Shown here: in pieces, positions 20,931 through 32,163 of the stretch | Layout: every line of letters begins with the position of its first letter | Position numbering within the stretch: the stretch's first letter is position 1 | NCBI GenBank assembly: GCA_022497145.1 | Contig: MU385934.1 | Coordinates: 70,057 to 134,056, forward strand | Source of the DNA: Rostrohypoxylon terebratum | Lineage: Eukaryota > Ascomycota > Sordariomycetes > Xylariales > Hypoxylaceae | Length of the DNA: 64,000 bases | Reading direction: 5' to 3' | The notes under the pieces: model-generated | What the model saw: only the letters and a program-made list of their open reading frames with translations | The model's database searches: none | Told to the model about the DNA's origin: nothing | Program-made: the position numbers and the translations under genes

Positions 20931-23190
20931 TCAGATAGGACTGGAAGAAGATGTTGAGATGCTACTACCTTTAAGTTTTAAATCAACGAACCGTTCGCAA
21001 GTCTTCAATCCTCTCTGGAGAACGTCGATCTTCTTCGTCAATTCTTCTCGTTTCGTCCGGCTTTCCTACATCAAGTTGTTAGCGGCCTTTCTAAGATATC
21101 CCTTTTTATAAAAGTCGAGTACCTGAGATTCTCCGGCGATGACCTCCACCACGTCCGGAGACATCTTGAACACCGCAACGGGGGAAAGGATGTCGGAGAG
21201 GGGCATGATAATCTTTTGCTCGATAACCTCGGTGGCGATACTATCGATGAACCGCTTGAGAGCATTCTATTTTCACAATATAGTTAGCCGAAAACTAACG
21301 AGCTATTGGATGTATTTCAAAAGAAGCGATGCGTACCTGGTAGTAGGTAAGCATGCGGTCGAGAGCTTCGCAGGCGGCCGAACGCTCTATGCCCGACCCG
21401 CTATGCTTGGCCAAGTTTTCGACCAGCGTATTCATGTTGTAATAACTACTCAGGTACTGGTTGCTCGTGATAGATGACAATCCGAAGAAATTCTTCACAA
21501 TCTTCGAGATCTCTTCTTTGGAGCGGCAGCAGTGGCCATGGATAGTCTCGGCATACTCTTGATTATATGTGATCGGATGAACTCGTCGGTGCGAGTCGAG
21601 CAGCTTGGCGGTCTTGTTTTTCGCATTGATCAGTAATTTGTCGAGGGCTGGCTGGATTATCTTATCGATGAGAGCGTCGCTGATCGATGCGTCGGCGACG
21701 TAGGTGGCGACGAGCTCAAGGAATTCCCCAACGGCCTCCCAGGCCTTCTTAACGTGACCTTGCGCAATCTTCTCCCACGGCGACGATTGCTGTTGAAATA
21801 AGTCAGCAACCACCATGGGACTGAAGATTCCCGGTAGTTCTCGGCCTCGGGTTCGTTGCATCATGTTCTCAACATGGTCGAGGAACTTGTCCCTAGTGAC
21901 GAACTCGGGGTCGTCGGGGTTCTCCTGCTTCCCAGTCCCAATCTCACGTCGGTGACCACGTTTCACAAGATCCTTCGCAAACTCCTTGTTCAAGGCTTGT
22001 ATCACTGCGCGAATACGTTCTTGGTAGCCTTGCTCTGTTTCGGCGTCCTCGAAGAAGGCACCGTTGTACGTGCCGCTGATGGAACGTTCTACGAGAGACT
22101 GGAACTCTTCGCTGATCTGCAGGAGCCGAAGTCGCTGTTCGTCAAGTGTATGCCGCGGCTCGCCAAGTTTCTCGAGGTCTTCGCGTGAGTCATCTAGCTT
22201 CAGATTGATTTCACGAATGAGGCTTGGTAGCTCCAATGCGATCTGCCGGAGTAACACATGGCTGAGCTTCTTCCTTAGCTCGTTGATCCCGAGCATCGAC
22301 GAAGGAAGCTCATTCCAAACGCCTCGTGAAAAGAAGAGCGCCTCCTCGGCATTTCGAGACCCAAGTAGCGACGATCCTTTTTGCGTCTCGGAATCGAGGT
22401 TTTTGAGAACATGCCAGCCGAGATCAAAGTTGACTTGATTGTTCTTCGCCAGGGAAACATAGAGCGCTTCACTGCCGGACCCCTGGACTAGGGTATCCGG
22501 CTTCGTAATCACACCCATGGTTCGACTCCCTTTCTTATCTACCTCCCGAGCGAAATTCAGCACTACTTGGTTCGCGAAGTCGTTCTTGGCGGACACTACA
22601 GCTAGAATGACACTCCTGGGCTGCTTCATGTACCCCTTGACGACCTTTTGGACAAGCTTGACATCCGCTTTGCTCTGCGATTTGGTCTCCGAGTGAATGA
22701 GTCCGGGCATGTCGATGATGGTGAGGTGAGGGCGATCAGGTCCCGTTATCTCTACGCGAAGTCTGTCCTTAGAAAAGGCTTTGCCTGATGTCGAGATCCC
22801 CATGGCTCCCTTGGCTTTCTCGAATAGATCCGGAAACCCCTCGAACCCATCGAGCTCTTGGTGAAACTTGTGGAGGTCATCTTGGGTTGAAGGTTTGGAG
22901 GTACTATCAGGGATGATGGAAACAGTCACGCCCGTCTCTGTCGATCGTCGAAGGACCAATTCGGTGGGAAAGCAGGTGCAGAGGTTGCTTTTGACTGGAA
23001 AGGGGATACCTGAGATGGCCTCGAGTACCGAGCTCTTTCCTGACGACTGATCGCCGCAAACGATGATCTGCGGCAGAGAGATGTAGTGATCGATTCCCTG
23101 GAGACGTAAATGATCGATGGCATCTAGGAGCTCGAGTTGGTCTTTGGAGCAAAGCCCATTGAGGGTCTCTGCGTTGAAAGCGAGCACCAT
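20931..23190 (-). CDS. Dynamin-superfamily GTPase, Mx/Vps1-like fungal type
   Basis: Three exons (23190-21337, 21266-21123, 21065-20931) join in frame to 710 residues. The GTPase domain is intact: P-loop GDQSSGKSS at residues 46-54, switch Thr region in TCFPTELVLRR, G3 DMPG at 160-163 and G4 TKPD at 229-232. The middle and GED-like stalk follows, with QEYAETIHGHCC and the family block YYQNALKRFIDSIATEVIE created across the first splice; the tail ESRTKREELTKKIDVLQRGL closes the effector domain. There is no pleckstrin or proline-rich domain and no mitochondrial presequence, which places it with the Mx-like fungal proteins rather than with Vps1, Dnm1 or Mgm1. These proteins assemble on membranes and hydrolyse GTP; the specific role in filamentous fungi is not known. 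Both introns are short and in phase 0. Confidence 0.9.
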
Positions 23191-23918
23191 CTTCCCCTAG
23201 AGTCGGTTAAGATGCTTTGTGATTGTATGGATAGGTAGCAATTCCAATGCGGTCTCTGATAAGTATGGTGGCTCTAGCTAGGTAATGGCGAAGATACAGA
23301 CAGCACTTATAGCTGATATGAAGTCTTCGTCTGTGCAAAGCTGGTCGAGCATAAGTAAAGTAGAGATATCTGAAATTTTCTTGGGTACTGCCTCGGGATG
23401 TATAGTCTAACGTTAAAGATATGGCAAACAGCCTTCCACTGTGATGTTTGAGAAGACGGGGTATCTCTGCCTAAACCCCATGATTTCGAAGCCTGGCGGC
23501 CTGAGGAATCCCATTTGCATGCAGGAAGCCGATAGGAACACGTAAGAGATAAAGCACCAGCTTCTTGGTTGAGATCGTTCTTTTATTGTTTCGTGTTTCC
23601 ATAGACCCTGGGCAGCGTCAAAAATGACAGATTAGTATGATTGGGCGGTAATATTCTCAATTTGGTAGATATCCAGTGGGCCATCCGGCATATTACTGTC
23701 ACATTGCAGAGCGGCAGCGAAGCAAAATCGAGGTTTCAAGAGAAAGAACAAAAATAAAAATAAAACAGGAAGTAAACCCTAGATTCAAGATTTAGGTACG
23801 TATCCGTAATTGGGCACACATATCTACCATACAATTCCTTCAACGTATATACATCGGCAACAAATTCGATACGGCTTTCTCGCACGCTTTCGAATGCCTA
23901 GAAGCTTGAGACGTTCAC
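23191..23918. other. Intergenic, no gene seen
   Basis: This is the promoter side of the dynamin gene and the 3' side of the small secreted protein gene. AT-rich, without ORFs of interest or repeats. Confidence 0.5.
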
Positions 23919-24486
23919 TTAACATTGCCGGTTGATGACTACAACCTTAGGATTAGCAAGTGCACACATAGCGCAACGGGACCATAAGACTTAAGATGGA
24001 CTTACTTGTTCCGCTACCTGGGTTGGCGTTGTTCCAAACTCCTCCCCCGGCAACGAGGTCATTGGCTGTCACCGCCCGATCATAGCACGCACACTCCCAT
24101 AGAATATGGTCAGGCGGGTTTCCTCCGGGGGTGTTGACAAAAGCACCTTGAAAGTACTTCCCGCTCGGCAGCCAGGCTCCCGGGTTAGCAGTGTCGTTGC
24201 CCGCCAAGCACATACTGCCACAAGTGTTGAGCACTTCGGTCTTGTTGTTGTCGAGCCAGTCGGTCTTTTGGAAGGTGTACAGTTCGTGCATATCGGATAT
24301 GTTTGCTCTGACATGCCAGATACCCTCGTTTCCTCGGTTTATGGTGGTCTGAGTGGCGAGCGCCGATGACGTGCATCCCGTGGGGGTTGGCTCATCGCGG
24401 ACCCGGGCCGGTTCCGGCACATGGAAGCGCTTGACGGCCATCGCGCCGGAGGCGAAGGCGAAGAGAACCAGAGAAGATACACGCAT
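23919..24486 (-). CDS. Small secreted six-cysteine protein (effector-like)
   Basis: Exon 1 is 24486-24006; a 67-base intron (donor GTAAGT, acceptor GTTGTAG) leads to a 20-base last exon, 23938-23919, that adds IINRQC and a stop, giving 166 residues. The last exon is my reading: it is in phase and ends the protein on a cysteine. Residues 1-17 form a signal peptide (MRVSSLVLFAFASGAMA) followed by a dibasic KR that suggests Kex2 processing. The mature part has six cysteines (38, 89, 93, 132, 134, 166), enough for three disulfides, and N-glycosylation sites such as NIS and NDT. Aromatic residues are frequent (HVRANIS, FQKTDW, WECACYDRA). No enzyme family is recognised. Size, secretion and even cysteine count fit fungal apoplastic proteins; an effector role is inference. 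Confidence 0.75.
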
Positions 24487-27418
24487 GATGGTCGGTAAAT
24501 TCGGATCGGTAGTTGTCGAAATGTTGTTTTCTTAATTTTACAAAATAAAAGAGGAACGAAGTCTCGCTTCTTCTATCGACGTATTTATGAACATCCATAC
24601 TCCTTCCTGCTCCATTGGGCCACCGATGTTAACAGCCCTGGGGTTGACATGGATATTTAACCGAGACTAAGAATAGACAGGTAGTGACAGCGGTGCAGTT
24701 GGTTCCTAGGTGATCGTCGCCTAAATTGGCAGGGCGAAGTAGAGTAGACGAATAGGCTGAGATGAGATGACTGGGAGGGACTGTGACTGGGACTGTGACT
24801 GGGAATGGCTACTGTACCTGGTTTTCAATCGTGAGCGCCCAATGAGCCCCTTATTAATACTAAACCAAACAAACCATCGCACCATCTGCCTCGATCTCCG
24901 CCATCTTACCCCTGATTCAGATCTTCGTATGTCAGATTCCGCCGTTACTAGGTAATGATATGACGTTTTCGAAAAGATGCGATGATCAAGAAATCGTTTA
25001 GCAGACATGTCACATATCACATATCATGTACTACCTAGGGTCCTAGTTAATCCTTTGGTGTTAGTTGTATCTTCCGGCAAAGAATCTCGAGTCTGCTACC
25101 TACTTACAGCAACAGGCTATGAATACATCACAATTCATCTGATGTTTTGACACCACTAGCTAGGCAGATACTGATGACTCGTGTAGATTATAGATTAATT
25201 TATATTTCGGACTTGTTTCGAAATGAGGTATTGTGCTTCGGGGCATCGCCATTGCACGGTCAAGTTCCACTACGATGTTTGAGCCGCTGCGCCGGGACCC
25301 AAGGGCTGGAGAACCTGAAGAACTGGAAGAATCGGAAGAACAGTTGATTGAACAGACGTTTCCCGAATATAAGGACACTGCAATGTCATATCTGCGCATT
25401 TACTTAACTAGGTACAATACATAGTAAATAATGAATATGAATATAGTGGTAAATTGGTCCATCTATAACCATCTACCTACTAGGTTAAGTGATTACAAGT
25501 TACATCTACAAGTGATATCACCTTGACTCCTGATAATTGTTTGGATCTTCTTATTTCTTATAGCATGGCTACCTATAGGTCGCTATGGGCTCATTATTTG
25601 AAGCGAGATGCTCCCCTATCGTACTATACTCGAGCGATAGAATTCCTACAAGACTCAACTCAACGTTGGAGCAGTTAATACCTTGGGTAGGTAGTTAAGC
25701 TCTAACGCATCTCATGTTGCAAGCATACCTATTTTCTTCTTCGTCTGACAACAACACTTACGGACGGAACTAGTAAGACGATCGCAAAATCCCAACCCTT
25801 ACAACAATCTTTGGATGATACGTAGATGTCGTCAGATACAGCCTAGGTCACTCGGGTCATTTTATCCTCGCCTATAATCGTCCACCTTTATAGTGTAACG
25901 CTGATGAAAGAGGGTTAGTTAGAGGATGAAGGAATGAGAGTATTAGGAAAATGAATGAGAATGAGAAGAGGTGTCACACTGCATGAGATTCCTTTGAAAA
26001 CTTACCTAGGTACCTAAGACCTAAGTAGCTACTAGATACTACTAGATAGTGTTACCTAGGTCCTAGGGCCTATGTTGTCGCATCCAATGACATCTCTCTT
26101 CACGAACATAATGTCGTCGCCAGTCCCCCTTCAATTTTCGAGGCCTCCCTATCGAATGCACGACTCCAATATTTTGCCAATATTTCTAAGACATGAATGG
26201 ACATTGATTACAGGGCTGAGATTCTTTAGCACTTTATAAATACTAGTAGATATCTTCTCAGACAATATAACCATAGAGGTGTGGTAAGACATTGTTATAT
26301 ATGCCTACCTATTGTATTGGTGTATTTCTTTTCCCCCGCTGTCCTACCACCCCCCAACCCCCCCCTTTTTTTTTAACTTTACTCCTTTATTTCCTAAAGC
26401 TGTAGTGTAGGCTTATTTTATGTACATTGTAGTAGTACCTTAAGGCTTTTATGTACCTACTGTACAACAGTACTGGTGGCTTTCTGGTGGCAACCCACTT
26501 CCCCGGAGCTCTCAAGTCCAGAGGATACTCGGTAAGCGATACGCTAACGGCACATTGGGTATCGGGCTATCGGGTTGCTGGGATACCTGGATACCCCACC
26601 CATCCATCATTGTCAACGCGTAATACAGAATGATCGGATACGGCCAGTAGCTATTAGGTATCAGGTATCACCTTCTGTTAACTTGAGCGCATACGTCGTA
26701 CAATGTTATAGCCTGCATCCATGGATGCAATTGCATCTTGTTAATGGTTAGTGGTTAGCGGACAATGGACATATCATCGCAACTTCCCCTTTAACAAGTG
26801 GCGTCCCGACGCGGTTTCCTAATACCAACACGTGACGGAAGTCCCCTAGTGGTCCGTTCTCTCTCTCTCTCTCTTTTCTTTAGTAGGATGTTTCTTCGCG
26901 TTTCTTATCTCTCCGTGTCTTGAACAAAAAGCTTCTTTCATTCATCATCAATAGCTCTTCCTATTACGTAGTAGTAGGCGGACTGGCAGACTGGTAGCTA
27001 AATTAACGGCGCTTTGACCTCTCGTTATTGTACTTCCAGGGTTCTTTTTTTTTTTTTTTTTTTTTTTTTCAAAAGAAGATCAAATTACGATCTAACGTCA
27101 GCCTTCTCTTGTTTATTGGTTGTACTTTCTTGAACCCTGTCAAGAAAGTGCATGTAGGCAAGGTTTGTAATAATAACCCGAAATCTAATATTGACTTGGG
27201 ATTTGGGAGGTTATTTTTTTTTTTTTTGGTTCTAACTACGACGGACCATCCCTCTCCTTTCTTGAAATCTTGTTACATCGGGCGCGTCGGGCTGGCTCAA
27301 CATCAGTTACGCCGTCTTTGTCAACGGCTACCATTGCCATTGCCATTGCCATTGCTCGTCTTGAGTTCAGGGGCCTGGCAGATGCACTCTTCATCTTAAT
27401 CCGGACACGACCGTCAAC
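24487..27418. other. Intergenic region with palindromes and homopolymer runs
   Basis: No gene is supported over these 2.9 kb. TACCTAGGT-type palindromes appear near 26005-26070. A run of C and T (CCCCCCCTTTTTTTTT) sits near 26360, a (CT)n tract near 26860 and a T run near 27047-27069. From about 27000 the sequence is probably promoter and 5' leader of the LRR gene, ending with a CCATTG hexamer repeat at about 27329-27355, about 65 bases before the start codon. Confidence 0.45.
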
Positions 27419-30400
27419 ATGGACGAGAAGCGTCCGTCCGGTGCCGCTGGCAGCAGAACCAGTGCTATCCCTAGACCAACATCACGACTCCCTATACCCC
27501 GATCGAGTATTCCAACTGCCTCGACTACTACACCTACTCCCCAGGCCCAATTGCCCACCGAACCAACGCGCGGACGTGCAACTCAACCAACTCAACTAGT
27601 AAATACAGATAGCATTCGAAATCCCCGGTTACGCCCAGCACCTTCAAAAGAGCAGATTAGTACACCATCAACAGTACGCAGAATTCAGAGGTCAGCCGCA
27701 CCACCCGTCAGTTCTCAGGTGAATCGTCGAGACCTGGCCACTGGAAGCCGTAGCGTATCTCGTGGTCCTGGCCATGTTGCTGGGAAAGATAGTCGAGATA
27801 TTCGTGATGACCCTTTCAAGAAACCCTTAGTACCCCGGCGGCGACCTTCGACACAGTTTACCCTTGCCTCTCCCACTCCATCGAGCCAAGGAGCACCATC
27901 ACCTGACGAAGATGACGATGAAGTGGCTGTCGAGTCGCTTCCGCCCTTGCCAAGGTCTTCCGACGAAGATGCTACATTTGATACTCTCATGTCGAAACCA
28001 AGGAAGCCTCGCCCATCGCTTTCGGAGAGAACAATAGAAACTCTTTCGCAGTTACCATCTTCTCCTGCCTTCAAACGACGCGGTAGTGATTTCTTCGGTG
28101 CGGAGGCACCCCGGAGGCCTCAATCTAAGGGTAGCGTGGGAACAAGATCGAGAGCTGGCTCAAGACCTGGCTCTAGTTATCAGTCTGATGGTTCAACCAT
28201 ACGCTCGGCTAGATCCTTGAGTCGCCCGGGGTCTAGCACGGGTCAGGTGGACAGTCACTATCCCAACAACTTTCGAGCCTCCACCAACACCTACAAGCCT
28301 CCTCTATCTACTGTTATGGGAACCCCGACAAAGAGAGCGGCGTCTGCTATGGGATCCAAAACCCCTCGGCCTAGCTTGAACAAAGTTCCCTCCCGATCTT
28401 TATTATCAGCTTCGGTCGGCCCTTCTACGCCGAGTCCAGTCAAACGTTCCGATGTTCCTGCCTCCAGGCTTGGGTTAAAGACGGTTTCTGCCCGTCCCCT
28501 GAAGCCAAGGGCCTCGATGAATAATCTGTATAGACAACCGTCTTTGCCATCTCTGGATAAATCAATCTCGGATATACCTTCTAGTACTTATCGCAAAGCT
28601 TCCCTCGTGTCCGCCAAGTCCTCCAGCACGTCTGGTGATGGCCGGAACCTTTCCAGTGCCTCCACCGCTTCTACGGCGTTGACAGTGGACTCTATCGAGG
28701 AATCGCCTGCATCCACTGCTAGAAAGTCGTCCGCCGCATTGCGGGACCAGATTGCAAAGGCAAAAGCCGCGAAGCGGGCCGCATCACGTCAAGTCTCGGC
28801 AGCTAACAAGAGACCTGAAGCTGAGGATACCCCTGTCATTCCTACGGACACAACATTTGATTTCGGGCTGACCGATGATCCCTTCGGTCAACGTAAGTTC
28901 GAGAGTGCAAATCGCAAAGTGATGCAATCGCGAATTGATACCGCAAGAACTACTGGAAGGCTTAACATTGCAGCTATGGGCCTCAAGCAAATTCCAGCAG
29001 AAGTTCTCAAAATGTACGACTTAGAGTCCGTAGACGGTGCTGGCAGCGCATGGGCCGAAAGCGTGGATCTGACTAGATTTGTGGCCGCCGATAACGAGTT
29101 GGAGGCAATCGACGATGCTATCTTCCCAGATTCCGACCCGAACGATCCCTCGGTCGAAGAGGAATGTGAGGGGCGTATCTTCGGGGGACTAGAATCCTTA
29201 GACTTGCATGGTAATATGTTAATATCTTTACCTATGGGTTTGAGACGCCTCCAATTACTCACTTCACTAAACTTGGTAAGCAATTTTATCCCTCATATGG
29301 TGTCGATGTTACAAAAAGACTAACTATCCGGTAGACGTCAAATAAGCTTACGAATAATTGCCTCGATGTAATTTCGCAGCTGACTACGGTTCGAGATTTG
29401 AAGCTCGGGAATAACCTCCTTTACGGCCGAATGGAAGAGAACCATTTTGCCAACCTGCAGAATCTCGAAATCCTTGATCTACATGGCAATAATATCTCAT
29501 CACTGCCAGATGGTATGGAAAGGCTTCTGCGTCTCCGCATGCTGAACTTGAATGAGAACGCCTTCGAAAGCCTGCCGTTTGAAAGTCTGTCGAAGCTTCC
29601 CCTGACTGAATTGTTAGCTCGCAAGAATAAATTATCTGGAACACTGATCGGACCTGGTGTGGAAGGTTTTCCACAGCTTCAAATGCTCGACGTGGCAGCT
29701 AACCAGATACAACTGATCGTGGATAGCGCTCAGCCTTTGAAGTTGCCATCGCTCCACCAGTTTACCATATCTATGAACCGTGTCACGTCTCTGCCCGATG
29801 TGAGTTCTTGGACCAGTCTCCTGACCATCAATGCGGATGAGAACAGCATCACTGCCTTCCCCGAAGGCTTCACAAGTCTTGGAAACTTGCGCCATGTTGA
29901 CTTCACGAGCAATGACATTCGTATCATCCCCCCGGAGGTATCTCAGATGGACAGTATCGCAATGCTCCGGATTACTGGAAATCCTCTTAGAGACAGAAAA
30001 TTCACGTCGCTCACAACGGAGGAACTGAAGGATGTGTTAGCAGCAAGAATGGAACCAGCTCCCCAGCCTCAAATTGGCGAAGCAGTGCAATTTGGGAACG
30101 GATTTCCAGCTGCTCCGCCTACAAATAGTAGTGCTAGTTTAGTCGCTCCTGTGAGCGGCGACGATGACGATGAAGGGCGCCTGACAGATCTTGACGACTT
30201 TGCTACGCCACCAACCTCAGCTCCTCCATCTCCAGCTCGGTCCCGATCTCACACATTGACTAGTCAATCGTGGCCTATGAAGCAAGGCGGTCTTCTTGAT
30301 CGGACAGACACACAATCGTCTAGCTTACACCCGGTCATCTGTTCTAAGATTGCGGCTGCTCATACCGTCCGTGAAGTACGCCTCCAGCATAACACTTTCA

Positions 30401-30972
30401 CGCAGTTTCCGAATTCGCTATCCTTTTTTACGGATACGATCACATCCTTGTCAATGGCGCACAACCAGCTTACGGGCGAAAGCTGGTTAACAGAGCCGAT
30501 TGATCTCACGGCTCTCCGAGAGCTCTCTTTAGCCTCGAATTTCATCACGAGCCTTACCCCACTCACGACAAATCTCTGCGCACCCAACCTAGAGAAGGCA
30601 GATTTCTCATTCAACAGGATAGTAAAACTGCCTGTTCTGCGAGAGTTCTTTCCAAGCCTCACTGTCTTGCTCGTTTCAAACAACCGTCTGGAAGAACTTG
30701 AACCGGAATCCATCAAAGGCATGAAGGTGGTGGATGCCAGCAATAACGAAATCGCTCACTTGAATCCTCGTATCGGCCTCCTTGGAGGGACAGGCAGCCT
30801 CGAGAGGCTGGAGGTTACTGGAAACCGCTTCAGAGTTCCTAGGTGGAACGTTCTGGAGCGAGGGACCGAAGCAACGCTCCGGTGGCTCAGGGGCCGCGTC
30901 CCGGTTGCTGAAATGGCCGAGTGGAAGGCGAAATCTGGGGAAGGCGAGGACAGTTTCAACGAGGTGGACTAA
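27419..30972 (+). CDS. Large leucine-rich-repeat protein with a disordered N-terminal half
   Basis: Two exons, 27419-29275 and 29335-30972, with a 59-base intron (donor GTAAGC, acceptor CGGTAG) encode 1164 residues. The splice restores a perfect repeat, LTSLNLTSNKL. Residues 1 to about 510 are Ser/Pro/Arg-rich and disordered, with dense basic-Ser/Thr-Pro sites typical of kinase targets. From about residue 590 at least 11 LRRs are readable (LESLDLHGNML, VRDLKLGNNLL, LEILDLHGNNI, LRMLNLNENAF, LQMLDVAANQI, LRHVDFTSNDI). A low-complexity acidic insert (SGDDDDEGRLTDLDD) of about 100 residues separates them from seven more (VREVRLQHNTF, LRELSLASNFI, LTVLLVSNNRL, LERLEVTGNRF). There is no kinase, NB-ARC or adenylate cyclase domain. 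The layout resembles LRRC40-like or Sog2-like cytoplasmic scaffolds; a polarity or signalling scaffold role is inference. Confidence 0.88.
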
Positions 30973-32163
30973 TAATATATATGTAATAGACCGGAGCTAG
31001 TATATGAAGGCCACTGGACTTCTGGTTGAGGCGTCTTTGGTGGTCATGATGCGATACCCTGTTGGCATATCCTATTCTATGCTATGCCACGCTATGCCGT
31101 GATATAGATACCAGGTTCCGTTCGCGCGAAATTCCAAGGGAGTTGGTGGAAATTGGGGGTTTGAGAATGCGTACTCGTTACGGAGTTTGTGGGAAAAGGT
31201 GGTTAGGGTTGATGATACTAAAACCAGCCAGTCATACGCACTATTAATATTTGAATGTATGAGAATATTGTCGATTGGTATATATCAGGTCAAGTCTGGG
31301 TTGAAGGATTGTGTATATAACCTCGCGGACATTTCAATTCATCTTGACAATACCAAGGACGCGGGAACTGGCAGGAACTGCCACCATATCAAATTATATC
31401 AAGCCCCCCAGCCCTTGAATTTATGGTTGTAGCTTATTATTATTATTAACTTCAGGGCTGCTCCAGGATCGCTCCAGGCTAGTGGTACCTATTGAGGTTA
31501 TGCTTTGACCACCTTCCATTCACATGTTAGGGAGTAAAAAAGGTTCCTGAACATATCTGGATTAGCGTATTCAACCTGTAAACTTTGAATTTGGTGGGAG
31601 CTGCCAGCGCTGTTAAGCTGTTAATAACCAGCCTTCAAGATTTCCAGGGCAGCAAGGATGGAAATTTAGTGGGATTTACAGGCATGTGCCGGTCGCTGGG
31701 TGGACCAATTGGTGGTCTGTCGAGGGTTCCAACGAAAGTTTTCCCATCCACCTCTCTGCTCTCCACCTTTTCCACCTCTACACGCAAACGTCTTCCCTTC
31801 TTTACATACCACCTACCACCGACGTTCTCTCTTCACACCTGCATTCATAAAAAGTCTGATGTGATAATCGAGCTCGTACCAAGATCTCCCTCTCCCCCCT
31901 CTTCCATACCCTCATACCTGGTCCTCCCCCTCCAGACCGTCCAGCGACAATCTTTTGATTTGTTTCAAAAGAACACGCCGCGTTAGTGAAATTAGTCCGC
32001 TCGTTATTACTTGAAACCTTGGATCTAAACACCTCTCCGTCCGTTACCGCCTCGTATATACCTTGTCGCACATCATCGATATCATTTCTAAATCATAAGA
32101 TACAATTTTCATTGGAAACATACCCCAATCTTATACCTGTGCATCTAAAGGTCGAATGCAATT
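30973..32163. other. Intergenic and C/T-rich 5' leader of the coiled-coil gene
   Basis: No gene is supported. Positions of about 31730-31960 are C/T-rich on the plus strand (runs such as CTCCCCCTCCAG and CCACCTCTCTGCTCTCC), a common feature of fungal promoters and leaders. Several short ATG-ORFs lie upstream of the start at 32164. Confidence 0.5.
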
